Assembly (NCBI GenBank): GCA_905233655.1
Contig: CAJOCS010000008.1
Coordinates: forward strand, 1 to 64,000
Length of the DNA: 64,000 nt
Direction: 5' to 3'
DNA from: an uncultured Bacteroidales bacterium
Lineage (GTDB): Bacteria > Bacteroidota > Bacteroidia > Bacteroidales > UBA932
In this document: positions 1-9,510 of the stretch, one piece after another
How positions within the stretch are numbered: the stretch's first letter is position 1
Layout of the letters: each line of letters opens with the position of its first letter
The notes under the pieces: generated by a model
The model's input: the letters and a program-made list of their open reading frames with translations, nothing else
Database searches by the model: none
What the model was told of the DNA's origin: nothing
Program-made: the position numbers and the translations under genes

Positions 1-503
1 GTCCTGAGAAGAAGCGGATTGAGATGTCCGGTGGAGACGAAGAAAGTGTCCTGCATCTCGCGGGCAGGGTGGTTCGGAGGAAAGTTGAGGGCTTCGAAAA
101 CATGGTAATCGTCCTCAATCTCAGGACCTTCCGCCACGTCGTAACCCACTTTGCGGAAAATATCCACAATCTCCTGGCGAACTATGGAAACCGGATGCCT
201 TGAACCCAGCGGCATGGCGTCGCCCGGCATGGAAAGGTCTTCCTTCGGGGCCGATGCAGCCTCCGCCACGCCCACGCTCTCCTTGAGCTCTTCGATCTTG
301 GCCATGGCGCTCTTCTTGAGTTCGTTGAGCTTCTGGCCGTATTCCCTCTTGAGCTCGGGAGCTACGGTGCGGAACTCCTCCATGAGGGCGGTGATGGAGC
401 CTTTCTTGCCAAGCAGGCGGACGCGGGCGTCCTCCACCTCTTTCTGGGAGGAAACTTTCAGTTCATTCAGTTCACGGAATATCTGTTCAATAGCTTCTTT
501 CAT
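1..503 (-). CDS. pheS: Phenylalanine--tRNA ligase alpha subunit, N-terminal part (3' end outside window)
   Basis: The reverse strand reads from ATG at 503 off the left edge. It encodes the N-terminal coiled-coil arm (MKEAIEQIFRELNELK, then a Lys/Glu-rich helix to about residue 90) followed by the start of the class II catalytic core, with HPVSIVRQEIVDIFRKVGY and the conserved GPEIEDDYHVFEALNFP and HPAREMQDTFF blocks typical of PheS. The product charges tRNA-Phe as an alpha2-beta2 enzyme with PheT in the cytoplasm. A Bacteroidota -7 element (TAAATTTG, minus strand, 527-534) lies about 20 nt upstream of the start. The C-terminal half is not in the window. Identification is firm from motif order. 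Confidence 0.95.
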   Translation of the reverse strand, partial: MKEAIEQIFRELNELKVSSQKEVEDARVRLLGKKGSITALMEEFRTVAPELKREYGQKLNELKKSAMAKIEELKESVGVAEAASAPKEDLSMPGDAMPLGSRHPVSIVRQEIVDIFRKVGYDVAEGPEIEDDYHVFEALNFPPNHPAREMQDTFFVSTGHLNPLLLR

Positions 504-526
504 GGTCGTTTGCTCTTTTCAAACCG

Positions 527-534
527 CAAATTTA
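527..534 (-). promoter_or_regulatory. Promoter -7 element for pheS (TAAATTTG)
   Basis: TAAATTTG on the minus strand matches the Bacteroidota sigma-ABfr -7 consensus TAnnTTTG. It lies in the 37-nt gap between pheS and the upstream 140-aa gene, so pheS can be transcribed independently of it. Confidence 0.6.
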
Positions 535-540
535 CGAAAA

Positions 541-963
541 TTATTGCGAATTTCTTTTCCTTGCGCGCTTGTCTCGTGCAGCCTGGGCGCGCTTGCCGCC
601 GGTTTTCCAGTATTTCTTCCACTGATCTTCGGTGAAGAAGCGATGGTAGGCGTCGTCGATGTTCTGCATCCAACGGTCCTGCACGTTCATGTAAAGGTCG
701 GCGTTTCCAACCCTTGCCTGTGACATCCCGTTCACTTCTTCGTACATGGCGTGGAGGTCGTGATTGAGGACGGAGTCCACATAGAACTCCTGCCACGGCT
801 CCAGATCCAGAAGTGAAGTGAGACGCTGCACCTCCCTGTCGATATAGTCCATTAACTGCCGTTCCTGCTGCTCCTGGGAGGGCTGCTGAGTGTTTTGTGC
901 CCGGGCCGGCAAAATTAGCAGGCTAAACAGTGCGGCGCAGGCCAAGAAACGATAAAATTTCAT
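541..963 (-). CDS. Small secreted protein of unknown function
   Basis: 140 residues. An N-terminal signal peptide is clear (MKFYRFLACAALFSLLILPARA then QNTQQP), with a likely signal peptidase I site after ARA. The mature part begins with a Gln/Glu-rich stretch (QQPSQEQQERQ) and continues as a helical domain with a Trp-rich end (FFTEDQWKKYWKTGGKRAQ) and a very basic tail (RDKRARKRNSQ). I recognise no catalytic motif. The phrase FTEDQWKKYWK resembles small periplasmic helical proteins of Bacteroidales that are usually annotated as hypothetical. It lies upstream of pheS in the same direction with a 37-nt gap. Function is unknown. Confidence 0.8.
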   Translation of the reverse strand: MKFYRFLACAALFSLLILPARAQNTQQPSQEQQERQLMDYIDREVQRLTSLLDLEPWQEFYVDSVLNHDLHAMYEEVNGMSQARVGNADLYMNVQDRWMQNIDDAYHRFFTEDQWKKYWKTGGKRAQAARDKRARKRNSQ

Positions 964-1025
964 ATATTTGCAAATTGTAGCTAAGGCACAAAATTACACA
1001 AATAATTGAAAAAAGCACATAAACC

Positions 1026-2816
1026 GTGAAGAAATCGCTCATATCGGCCATTGGGGTAGCCCTGCTTTTCATTGCGGGCGAAACCACAGGCCTCTGTTGC
1101 ACAAACGTGATAGTAACACAGGGAGCAAGCCGCGACGGCTCCGTTCTGGTGTCGTACGCCGCCGACTCCCACTACCTCTTCGGCGAGCTCTACTATCATC
1201 CTGCGGCCGACTGGTCGCCCGGTTCGCTCCTGAAGATATACGAATGGGATACAGGACGTTATCTTGGTGAAATCGAACAGGTAGCCCACACCTACCAGAC
1301 CGTGGGCAACATGAATGAGAACCAGGTTATCATCACCGAGACCACCTGGGGCGGACGCGAGGAACTCGTGGACCGCCGCGGCCGCATCGACTACGGCTCC
1401 CTCATTTACGTGGCCCTTCAGAGGGCGACGTCGGCCCGCGAAGCCATCGACATCATCGTGGATCTTGCGAACACCTACGGTTATGCCTCTGAGGGAGAGA
1501 CATTCTCCATTGCCGACAAGCACGAGGCCTGGATCATGGAGCTCTGCGGCAAGGGTATGAACATCCGCAACAACGTGAATGTGAACAAGGGCATCGTGTG
1601 GGTGGCGATGAGGGTTCCCGACGGAGCCATCTGCGCCCATGCCAACCAGGCCCGCATCGGCAAGTTCCCCATGGACGACCCCGACAACTGTCTCTTTGCC
1701 CCGGACGTGATTACCTTCGCCCGCCGCAAGGGCTACTTCGACGGCGAAGACAGCGAATTCAGCTTCAAGAAGGCCTACTGCCCGGTCGATTTCGGCACCG
1801 TGAGGGGCTGTGACGCCCGCGCCTGGAGCGCCTACAACATCCTCACCGACGGCTGGTTCTCCTTCTACGACGAGAACGGCAACGGAGTAACCCGCGACGC
1901 CTTCTCCTACCTCGACTACGTCATGGGCCGGAACTTGGACGGGGATATGCCCCTCTTCGTTTTCCCCCGCCGCAAGGTTGGCGTAAAGCAGCTTGCCGAC
2001 GTTATGAGGGACCATTTCGAGGGTACTCCAATGGACATGAGCCAGGATATCGGCGCAGGCGGAAACGCCCTTCCGTACCGCTGGAGGCCGATGGAATTTG
2101 AATTTGACGGCCACACCTACGTGAACGAGCGCGCCATCGCGACTCAGCAGACCGGTTTCTGGATGGTGGGCCAGGCACGCAACTATGTACCCGACGTGGT
2201 GGGAGGCATCCTCTGGTTCGGTACCGACGATGCAGCCACTTCCTACCTTACCCCCATCTACACCAGCATCACAAGAGTTCCGGAATGTTTCCGCGAAGGA
2301 AACGGCGACCTGCTGCACTACAGCGCAACGTCGTCCTTCTGGATTAACAACCGCATCTCCAACGCCTGCTACAGGATGTACAACATCATGGCTCCCTATG
2401 TGAGGGAAAGGATAGACGCCTTTGAAACCGACCAGATGGAGCGCCGCACCCATTCGGTGGACAGCATGGCCGTGGTTATGTACAATCAGGTTGTGGTGCG
2501 CCTGCAACGGAAGATGTCTTCCAACCGGACCACCATGGTTTCCCGCAAACCCTTCAAGGACGTAATCCGCTACGTCACCGACTACAGCGTGAACACCGCC
2601 CAGCAGCAGTTCGCGGCCTGGGCCGCCCTGGAGGAGGAACTCCTTGTAAAGTACATCGACGGTAACGTGAAACCCCAGAATGCCGACGGCAGCTTCTCCC
2701 ACTCCGACTACAGCGAAGGCATGCCCGACCACATCGACCAGCCCGGCTATACCGAACTCTGGAAGGAAACTGTGGCGCAGGAGCACGGAGAAGTGATTCT
2801 GGTTCCCGAGAATTAA
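1026..2816 (+). CDS. C69-family dipeptidase (PepD/acid aminopeptidase type), secreted
   Basis: 596 residues with a GTG start. A signal peptide (MKKSLISAIGVALLFIAGETTGL) precedes CCTNVIV, the hallmark of family C69 N-terminal nucleophile hydrolases in which a Cys exposed by processing is the nucleophile. Further family features are ITETTWGG near residue 100, GYASEGETFSIAD and EAWIMELCGKG near 160-175, and VWVAMRVPDGAICAHANQARIG near 195. Members cleave dipeptides and short peptides, probably in the periplasm here. The gene precedes hppA by 21 nt but has no obvious functional link with it. Family assignment is secure, substrate is not. Confidence 0.9.
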   Translation: MKKSLISAIGVALLFIAGETTGLCCTNVIVTQGASRDGSVLVSYAADSHYLFGELYYHPAADWSPGSLLKIYEWDTGRYLGEIEQVAHTYQTVGNMNENQVIITETTWGGREELVDRRGRIDYGSLIYVALQRATSAREAIDIIVDLANTYGYASEGETFSIADKHEAWIMELCGKGMNIRNNVNVNKGIVWVAMRVPDGAICAHANQARIGKFPMDDPDNCLFAPDVITFARRKGYFDGEDSEFSFKKAYCPVDFGTVRGCDARAWSAYNILTDGWFSFYDENGNGVTRDAFSYLDYVMGRNLDGDMPLFVFPRRKVGVKQLADVMRDHFEGTPMDMSQDIGAGGNALPYRWRPMEFEFDGHTYVNERAIATQQTGFWMVGQARNYVPDVVGGILWFGTDDAATSYLTPIYTSITRVPECFREGNGDLLHYSATSSFWINNRISNACYRMYNIMAPYVRERIDAFETDQMERRTHSVDSMAVVMYNQVVVRLQRKMSSNRTTMVSRKPFKDVIRYVTDYSVNTAQQQFAAWAALEEELLVKYIDGNVKPQNADGSFSHSDYSEGMPDHIDQPGYTELWKETVAQEHGEVILVPEN

Positions 2817-2837
2817 CAAACTAAAACTTATAACTCA

Positions 2838-5027
2838 ATGTTGGATTATCTATTTTACCTTGTTCCGGCGGCGTCGGTGCTGGCACTGTTCTTTGCCTGG
2901 TTCTTCTTCCATCAGATGAAGAAAGAGAGCGAAGGAACCGTGACGATGAAAGAAATCGCTCAGTATGTACGTGAAGGCGCAATGGCCTATCTGCGTCAGC
3001 AGTACAAAGTAGTTATCATAGTGTTCATAGTGCTGGCGGCTCTGTTTGCCGTCCTGGCCTATGGATTCGGCGTTCAGAACCCCTGGGTTCCCTTCGCCTT
3101 CCTCACCGGAGGTTTCTTCTCCGGCCTGGCGGGCTTCGTTGGCATGAGAACGGCCACCTACGCTTCTGCGCGTACGGCCAATGCCACCATGCGTTCGCTG
3201 AACTCCGGCCTTAAGATTGCCTTCCGCAGCGGCGCCGTCATGGGCCTCACCGTGGTTGGCCTCGGCCTTCTGGACATTGCTATCTGGTGGAGCGTGCTGA
3301 AGATTTTCTATGACCCTTCCGATGCACAGAATCTGGTGATTATCACCACCACCATGCTCACCTTCGGCATGGGTGCCAGCACCCAGGCCCTCTTCGCCCG
3401 TGTGGGCGGCGGCATCTACACCAAAGCCGCCGACGTGGGAGCCGATATCGTGGGCAAGGTCGAGCAGGACATCCCCGAGGACGACCCCCGCAACCCCGCC
3501 ACCATCGCCGACAATGTGGGCGACAACGTGGGTGACGTAGCCGGCATGGGCGCCGACCTCTATGAGAGCTACTGCGGCTCCATCCTCGCCACCATGGCTC
3601 TGGGTGCATCGGCCTTCTTTGCCGACGGCACCGCCGTGCAGCTGCGCGCCATCATGGCTCCGATGATGATTGCCGCAATCGGCGTGGTTCTGTCGATTCT
3701 GGGTATTTACGTCGTGCGCACCAAGGAAGGCGCTTCGCTCAAGGACCTCCTCGGTTCGCTGAGCCGCGGCACCAACCTGAGCGCCATTCTCATCGCCGTT
3801 CTCTCCTTCGGCGTGTTCTGGCTCCTTGGCTTCCCCAACTGGTGGCAGCTGTCGCTGAGCGTCGTGAGCGGCCTGCTCGCAGGCGTGATAATCGGCAAAA
3901 TCACCGAATACTACACCTCCCATTCATATAAGCCCACTCAGGATCTGGCGGAAAGCGCCCAGACCGGCCCCGCAACCGTAATCATCAACGGCGTGGGCCT
4001 CGGAATGGTTTCCACGGCCGTGCCCGTAGTCACCATCTGCTGCGCCATCCTTCTTGCCTATGGCTTCGCCACCGGCTTCAACTTCGGCGTTGATACGCTT
4101 AGCCTCGGCCTTTACGGCATCTCAATCGCCGCCGTGGGCATGCTTTCCACCCTTGGAATCACCCTCGCAACTGACGCCTACGGCCCCATTGCCGACAACG
4201 CCGGCGGCAACGCCCAGATGAGTGAACTCGACCCTTCCGTGCGTGAGAAGACCGACATCCTGGATTCCCTCGGAAACACCACCGCAGCAACCGGAAAGGG
4301 CTTTGCAATCGGTTCCGCCGCCCTCACCGCCCTGGCCCTCCTGGCATCCTATATCGAAGAGATAAAGATCGGGCTCGGCCACATCGGCAAAAACACAATC
4401 GAAGTGGGCGGGCAGGTAGTTGAGACCGTCAGGGCAAGCATTACCGACATAGTCGGATACTACGACATCACCCTTATGAACCCCATGGTTCTGGTGGGCG
4501 TGTTCATCGGTGCAATGATGGCCTTCCTCTTCTGCGGCCTCACCATGAAGGCCGTGGGACGTGCTGCGGAGAAGATGGTGGTTGAAGTCCGCCGCCAGTT
4601 CCGCGAGATTGCAGGCATCCTCGAAGGCAAGCAGAGGCCCGACTACACTTCCTGCGTACGCATTTCCACTAAGGCCGCGCAGCATGAGATGATATTCCCG
4701 TCACTTCTTGCAATCATAGTTCCCATGCTGGTGGGCGTCATTCTCGGCCCTGCCGGCGTGATAGGCCTTCTTGCAGGCGGTCTGGGCGCTGGCTTTGTGC
4801 TGGCCATTTTCCTCGCCAATTCCGGCGGCGCCTGGGACAATGCCAAGAAGTATGTCGAGGAGGGTAATTTCGGAGGAAAGAACTCTTCCAGCCATCATGC
4901 CACCGTCGTGGGCGACACCGTGGGTGACCCGTTCAAGGACACCTCGGGGCCTTCCCTGAACATTCTCATCAAGCTCATGTCAATGGTCTCTATCGTTATG
5001 GCCGGCCTGACTGTGATGCTGCATTAA
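2838..5027 (+). CDS. hppA: Membrane-bound K+-stimulated ion-pumping pyrophosphatase
   Basis: 729 residues, polytopic (about 16 membrane segments). It couples PPi hydrolysis to Na+ and/or H+ export across the inner membrane. Visible substrate motifs: YTKAADVGADIVGKVE and the Asp-rich EDDPRNPATIADNVGDNVGD around residues 190-230, and VVGDTVGDPFKDTSGPS near the C-terminus. At about residue 478 the motif is GNTTAATGKG, with Ala where K+-independent pumps carry Lys, so this is predicted to be the K+-dependent class; family knowledge says such Bacteroidota enzymes often pump Na+. Length matches the family. Downstream gene starts 4 nt after the stop. Confidence 0.96.
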   Translation: MLDYLFYLVPAASVLALFFAWFFFHQMKKESEGTVTMKEIAQYVREGAMAYLRQQYKVVIIVFIVLAALFAVLAYGFGVQNPWVPFAFLTGGFFSGLAGFVGMRTATYASARTANATMRSLNSGLKIAFRSGAVMGLTVVGLGLLDIAIWWSVLKIFYDPSDAQNLVIITTTMLTFGMGASTQALFARVGGGIYTKAADVGADIVGKVEQDIPEDDPRNPATIADNVGDNVGDVAGMGADLYESYCGSILATMALGASAFFADGTAVQLRAIMAPMMIAAIGVVLSILGIYVVRTKEGASLKDLLGSLSRGTNLSAILIAVLSFGVFWLLGFPNWWQLSLSVVSGLLAGVIIGKITEYYTSHSYKPTQDLAESAQTGPATVIINGVGLGMVSTAVPVVTICCAILLAYGFATGFNFGVDTLSLGLYGISIAAVGMLSTLGITLATDAYGPIADNAGGNAQMSELDPSVREKTDILDSLGNTTAATGKGFAIGSAALTALALLASYIEEIKIGLGHIGKNTIEVGGQVVETVRASITDIVGYYDITLMNPMVLVGVFIGAMMAFLFCGLTMKAVGRAAEKMVVEVRRQFREIAGILEGKQRPDYTSCVRISTKAAQHEMIFPSLLAIIVPMLVGVILGPAGVIGLLAGGLGAGFVLAIFLANSGGAWDNAKKYVEEGNFGGKNSSSHHATVVGDTVGDPFKDTSGPSLNILIKLMSMVSIVMAGLTVMLH

Positions 5028-5030
5028 TCT

Positions 5031-6464
5031 GTGAAGGCAAGACAGGTATTATTATTCATTGCAGGCGTATTCGCCGCGCTGGGCATCCTCTGGGTGGCCT
5101 GGCCGGCGAATGGCGTAGCTGCGGGTCCGCTTACCCTGCGTTTTGCCTCGCTCGAGGAAGACATTGCGGCCGCAAACGAAGTGAAAGTGGATGTAGACTC
5201 CGTGCTGAGCGGAATCGGCCGCCGCTTTGCAATGCATGCCGACACCCTTGAGTTCTATCACGACTTCTTCTACGAGAATCCCGACAGAATATATCTTCCC
5301 GGCAACGACTACCGCTTCTTCGACCCCGTTTTCCGCGGGATGGAGAGCGCCCGGAGAAACGGTAAAACCGTTCGCGTTCTGCATTACGGAGACTCCCAGA
5401 TTGAGATGGACCGTATTTCGCAGGATTTGCGCCAGGCGCTTCAGGAGCGTTTCGGCGGCGCGGGCACGGGCCTCTTCCCGGCGCTGTCCAATGTGCCGTC
5501 GGCTTCGATTCAGAAGTCGGCTTCGGGTGGATTCGTCCAATACACCATGTACGGCGACTCCACCACGATGCGAGCCGGTCATAGCCGCTACGGTCCTCTG
5601 GCCCAGGTGGTTCAGCTCTCCGGCGGAGGCACCCTGTCGCTGCGCTCAAGTACATCGCGCAACGCCCGTCCCGGAACGCAGACCTTCAGCAGCGTGTCGG
5701 TGCTTTACGGCAGGGCGTCTCGCAATTTCAGCGTAAAGGCCGTCTCCGACACCCTCAAGCCCGAGGCCGATGTCCGGACGCTTGAATCGGGCCTCAGCCT
5801 CGCCACCTGGCGCTTCTCCCGTCCGGTGGCGAAAGCGCGCATTTCCTTCAGCGGAAATGCCGAAATCTATGCCGTCGGGGCCGACGGTGAAAGCGGCGTC
5901 GCCGTCGACAATATCCCGCTCAGAGGCTGCTCCGGCACCATTTTTACCCGCATTTCCCCGTCGCTGATGAGCGAGAGCGTGGAGCTGGAAAACGTTCGCC
6001 TCATAATACTCCAGTTCGGCGGAAACTTCATGCCGGTGGCAACGTCGAGCCGCGCCATTTCCAATTATCAGGACAGGATTGCGGAGCAGATAAACTACTT
6101 CAGGGAGCAGGCGCCGGACGCCAGGATCCTGTTCATCGGCCCGTCGGATATGGGCAAGAGCGTGAACGGACGAGTGGTAACATGGCCGCGTCTTCCGGAG
6201 ATGGTGGATTCCCTAAAGGCGACGGCCCTTCGCAACGGAGCCGCCTACTGGGACCTTTACAGGATGATGGGCGGCGAGAATTCCATGGCCCAGTGGGTCA
6301 AGCACCGTCCGCCCTATGCCGGAGCCGACCACATCCACTTCACGCCCGCCGGAGCCAAGGTGGTGGGCGAAACGCTAAGCCGTTCCCTACTTACATATTA
6401 TGACTTCTACCGCCTCAGGAAAACCATTCCCCAGGCCGTAATAGACAGGGCGATGACGGAGTGA
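5031..6464 (+). CDS. SGNH/GDSL-type acyl-esterase-like protein, envelope-anchored (first of pair)
   Basis: 477 residues, GTG start 4 nt after hppA. One N-terminal hydrophobic segment (VLLFIAGVFAALGILWVAW) anchors or exports it. SGNH blocks are visible: block I HYGDSQIEMDR with Ser near 122, block III LQFGGNFM near 330, and block V GADHIHFTPAG with the Asp/His pair near 433. A central beta-rich insertion of about 150 residues separates block I from block III. The gene is translationally coupled (4-nt overlap) to a second SGNH gene and then to an MBOAT acyltransferase, so it probably participates in O-acetylation or deacetylation of an envelope polysaccharide. The glycan is unknown. Confidence 0.8.
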   Translation: MKARQVLLFIAGVFAALGILWVAWPANGVAAGPLTLRFASLEEDIAAANEVKVDVDSVLSGIGRRFAMHADTLEFYHDFFYENPDRIYLPGNDYRFFDPVFRGMESARRNGKTVRVLHYGDSQIEMDRISQDLRQALQERFGGAGTGLFPALSNVPSASIQKSASGGFVQYTMYGDSTTMRAGHSRYGPLAQVVQLSGGGTLSLRSSTSRNARPGTQTFSSVSVLYGRASRNFSVKAVSDTLKPEADVRTLESGLSLATWRFSRPVAKARISFSGNAEIYAVGADGESGVAVDNIPLRGCSGTIFTRISPSLMSESVELENVRLIILQFGGNFMPVATSSRAISNYQDRIAEQINYFREQAPDARILFIGPSDMGKSVNGRVVTWPRLPEMVDSLKATALRNGAAYWDLYRMMGGENSMAQWVKHRPPYAGADHIHFTPAGAKVVGETLSRSLLTYYDFYRLRKTIPQAVIDRAMTE

Positions 6465-7651
6465 GGCGGCTGGTTTCCATAGTTCTGGCCTTGTTTCTGG
6501 GCTCCCTCGCGCTTTCTGAGGCGCGCGGGCTTCCGCGTTATCCCTTCGTGCATCTCGAGGAGAATCACCTCCGTTTTCCCGGAGGCCCGTCGCCCGAATA
6601 CCGGGAATTCTACCTCAAGCTGGACACCCTGGTTCACAGCGGCAGGGGAGACGTGCGTATTCTGCATGTGGGAGGTTCCCATGTCCAGGCCGGAACCTGG
6701 AGCGAGAGGCTCCGCCGGCGTTTTCTTTCGCTGCGTTACGGAATGGACGGCGGCAGGGGACTTGTTTTCCCCTTCAGCGCCGCCGGAACCAATACTCCAA
6801 CGGGTTACAATTCCTCATACACAGGCAACTGGACGGCCTCGAAGTGCCTGCATCCCGACACCCGTACCGGCCTCACCGGCATGACCGTGACGGCGGCCGA
6901 CACGTCGGCAAGGGTGGTAATAGACCTCATGCCGAGGGACAACCGTCCGCACCAGGTGCGCTACAGCTTCAACCGGGTGGACGTAATGGGCTACGGCGAC
7001 ATGGAGCCCGTCCTACTGCTTCATGGGAAGGACACCATCCGCGGGGTCGGTGCCCGGGGTTTCTGGCATTTCGACCTGCCCTGCTATACCGACTGGTTCC
7101 AGATGGCCTTCTACAGGCCCGGCGGCAGCTTTACGCTAAAGGGACTGTATCTTGACCGCAGCGACGGCGGGCTCACTTTCAACGAGGCCGGAGTGAACGG
7201 AGCCGCCACCTCCTCGTGGCTTCGTTGCGACGACTGGGAGCAGGACCTGAGGCGCGTGATGCCGGACCTGGTGATTTTCTCGATAGGCATTAACGACATT
7301 CAGGGAACCGATTTCGATGCGGCCCGTTTCAAGGAAAACTATCGCTCGCTAATAAGGAAGGTCAGGCGTGTGAACCCGCGCTGCGCCATCCTTTTCACAA
7401 CCAATAACGACAGCTGGAAACGCCGCGATATCAATCCTTTCACCGGGGATATCGTACTGGCGTTCAGGGAGCTTGCACAGGAGTATCACGCCGCCTACTG
7501 GGACCTTTATGCCATAATGGGTGGCTATGGCTCCATGGCCACATGGCAGGAAGCCGGGCTTGCCCAGTCCGACAAGATTCACTTCACTTCCGAGGGATAC
7601 AAACTCCTCGGAGACCTCCTTTTCGAGGCTATTATGGAAAGGCCGAGGTGA
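6461..7651 (+). CDS. SGNH/GDSL-type acyl-esterase-like protein, secreted (second of pair)
   Basis: 396 residues, GTG start overlapping the previous stop by 4 nt (GTGA). A signal peptide ends near LALSEARG. SGNH blocks: HVGGSHVQAG (block I, Ser near 72, with Gly replacing the usual Asp of GDS), SIGINDIQ (block III, Asn near 276) and SDKIHFTSEGY (block V, catalytic Asp/His near 370). It shares the C-terminal pattern AAYWDLY-x-MGG-SMA with the upstream protein, so the two are paralogues. Its stop overlaps the MBOAT start (TGATG). Known MBOAT systems (AlgI/AlgJ/AlgX, PatA/PatB) pair a membrane acyl carrier with a periplasmic SGNH transferase; I infer the same role here. Confidence 0.8.
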   Translation: MRRLVSIVLALFLGSLALSEARGLPRYPFVHLEENHLRFPGGPSPEYREFYLKLDTLVHSGRGDVRILHVGGSHVQAGTWSERLRRRFLSLRYGMDGGRGLVFPFSAAGTNTPTGYNSSYTGNWTASKCLHPDTRTGLTGMTVTAADTSARVVIDLMPRDNRPHQVRYSFNRVDVMGYGDMEPVLLLHGKDTIRGVGARGFWHFDLPCYTDWFQMAFYRPGGSFTLKGLYLDRSDGGLTFNEAGVNGAATSSWLRCDDWEQDLRRVMPDLVIFSIGINDIQGTDFDAARFKENYRSLIRKVRRVNPRCAILFTTNNDSWKRRDINPFTGDIVLAFRELAQEYHAAYWDLYAIMGGYGSMATWQEAGLAQSDKIHFTSEGYKLLGDLLFEAIMERPR

Positions 7652-9510
7652 TGGTCTGGAATGTCATACGGGAGTTTTTCATGAACCTGTTCGCCTTCGA
7701 CCAGGCTCATCCGCTGCTGTTCACCCAGTTCTATTTCTGGGCCTTCTTCGCCCTGGTGTTCGCGGTGTTCTCGCTCTTCCATTCGAAGCCTCTGCTGCGC
7801 AACGGATACCTCTTTGCCTGCTCGCTTTTCTTCTATTACAAAACCAGCGGAGTGTTCCTTGCCCTGCTGCTGTTCGTGATAGTCTACAACTTCCTGGTGG
7901 CGAAACGTCTGCACAAGACGCAGAACGAGCGCTGGCGCAGCTTCTGGGTGGTTCTGAGCGTAGTCGTGGACCTTGGCGTGCTGGCCTATTTCAAGTATGC
8001 CTACTTCCTGGTGGATTTCGTGAACAACCTGCTCGGAACCTCCATACAGGTACGCGACGTACTTGGTGAACTGCTCAACGGCCTCACCGGAACGTCTTTG
8101 TTCAGGGTAGACGCCATAATACTGCCCGTGGGCATTTCCTTCTTCACCTTCCAGGCGGTGAGTTACATCGTGGATGTGAAGAGACGGAAAATCACACCGG
8201 TTGAGAACTTCCTGGATTTCGGTTTCTACCTCTCCTTCTTCCCCCAGCTGGTAGCGGGCCCCATAGTCCGTGCCGTGGAATTCGTGGAGCAGCTCCACAA
8301 GCCCTACAACGTGAGCCGGCGCTGGTTCGGCATAGGCGTATTCTGGATAATGAACGGTCTGCTGAAAAAGCTTATCCTGGCCGACTACCTCGCCGTGAAC
8401 TTTGCCGACCGTGTCTTTGAGAACCCCCTGATGTACAGCGGCTTTGAGAACCTCAGCGCCCTCTTCTGCTACTCCCTCCAGGTCTATGCCGACTTCTCCG
8501 GCTACACCGACATCGCAACGGGCGTGGCGATGCTCATGGGCTTCTACCTCCCGAAGAACTTCAACTCGCCCTACAAGGCCCGCAGCACCCAGGAATTCTG
8601 GCGCCGCTGGCACATGACTCTCAGCCGCTGGCTGCGCGACTACCTCTATATCCCGCTTGGCGGCAACCGCAATGCATCGGCCGGCACCTTCATCATCATC
8701 TTTGCGATAGCGGTGATTGGTTCCTTCCTCAGCGGCAGCTGGTGGGTGGCCCTGGGGGTGGCGGCCTTGAGCGCCGGAATCGGCATCTGGGCCTGGCTGC
8801 GCCCCGCCGACCGCAAACTCATTACCACTAACATCAACAGCATGAACACCATGCTGCTTGGCGGCCTGTGGCATGGTGCAAGTTGGAATTTCATGATCTG
8901 GGGCGGCCTCAACGGGATAGGCATGGTCATCTACAAGATATGGACGAAGATGTCCATGTGGATGAAACTGCTAATCATAGGCGCGGTAACTGCGCTGTGC
9001 GGAATCTTCTCGCTCACACTGCATTACCCCGTGTGGAACATGTTCTTCGCATGGACTCTGGTTATCCTCGCTGGCACGCTTGTGAAAGCTCTGCTGCGGA
9101 GGCTTCGCGATGGGAAACCGATAGGATGGCTAGACAGCGCCTGGGATATATTCCAGACCTTTGTTTTCATCACCTTCACCCGCCTTTTCTTTCGCAGCGG
9201 TTCCAATCTGGATCCGGCGCTCGCCAACGAACAGGCCTGGAACACCGCCAAGAACATGGTGAACCAGATTGGCGGCGCATGGGACCTGTCGCTTGTGCCC
9301 GCAATGGCCTGGCAGCACCGCAGCGTGCTGCTTCTGTTTGTGGTGGGAATGATTATCCACTGGCTTCCGGAGCATTTCAAGAGGCGCTACCGCATTGTGT
9401 TCTCGCGCCTGCCCCTGCCGGTGATGGCCGCCGTGGTGGTTGGAATTATTGTATTCCTCTACCAGTTCATCACGGCCGACCTCCAGAGCTTCATCTACTT
9501 CCAGTTCTAG
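7651..9510 (+). CDS. MBOAT-family membrane O-acyltransferase (AlgI/DltB-like)
   Basis: 619 residues from the ATG at 7651, chosen because it overlaps the upstream stop (TGATG) and yields a sensible N-terminus (MVWNVIREFFMNLFAFD); an upstream in-frame start would add 36 non-hydrophobic residues. About 11-13 membrane segments. Family motifs: GISFFTFQAVSYIVDV, FFPQLVAGPIVRA, and the signature EFWRRWHMTLSRWLRDYLYIPLGGNR split over residues 310-340, then LLGGLWHGASWNFMIWGG with the catalytic His near 407. It should pass acyl groups across the inner membrane to an acceptor handled by the two SGNH proteins. The 3' end overlaps rsmA convergently by 4 bp. Confidence 0.93.
   Translation: MVWNVIREFFMNLFAFDQAHPLLFTQFYFWAFFALVFAVFSLFHSKPLLRNGYLFACSLFFYYKTSGVFLALLLFVIVYNFLVAKRLHKTQNERWRSFWVVLSVVVDLGVLAYFKYAYFLVDFVNNLLGTSIQVRDVLGELLNGLTGTSLFRVDAIILPVGISFFTFQAVSYIVDVKRRKITPVENFLDFGFYLSFFPQLVAGPIVRAVEFVEQLHKPYNVSRRWFGIGVFWIMNGLLKKLILADYLAVNFADRVFENPLMYSGFENLSALFCYSLQVYADFSGYTDIATGVAMLMGFYLPKNFNSPYKARSTQEFWRRWHMTLSRWLRDYLYIPLGGNRNASAGTFIIIFAIAVIGSFLSGSWWVALGVAALSAGIGIWAWLRPADRKLITTNINSMNTMLLGGLWHGASWNFMIWGGLNGIGMVIYKIWTKMSMWMKLLIIGAVTALCGIFSLTLHYPVWNMFFAWTLVILAGTLVKALLRRLRDGKPIGWLDSAWDIFQTFVFITFTRLFFRSGSNLDPALANEQAWNTAKNMVNQIGGAWDLSLVPAMAWQHRSVLLLFVVGMIIHWLPEHFKRRYRIVFSRLPLPVMAAVVVGIIVFLYQFITADLQSFIYFQF

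Noticed and set aside
981..2819. 612-codon open frame antisense to the C69 peptidase gene
   Set aside because: No domain; explained by codon bias of the sense gene, which has clear motifs.
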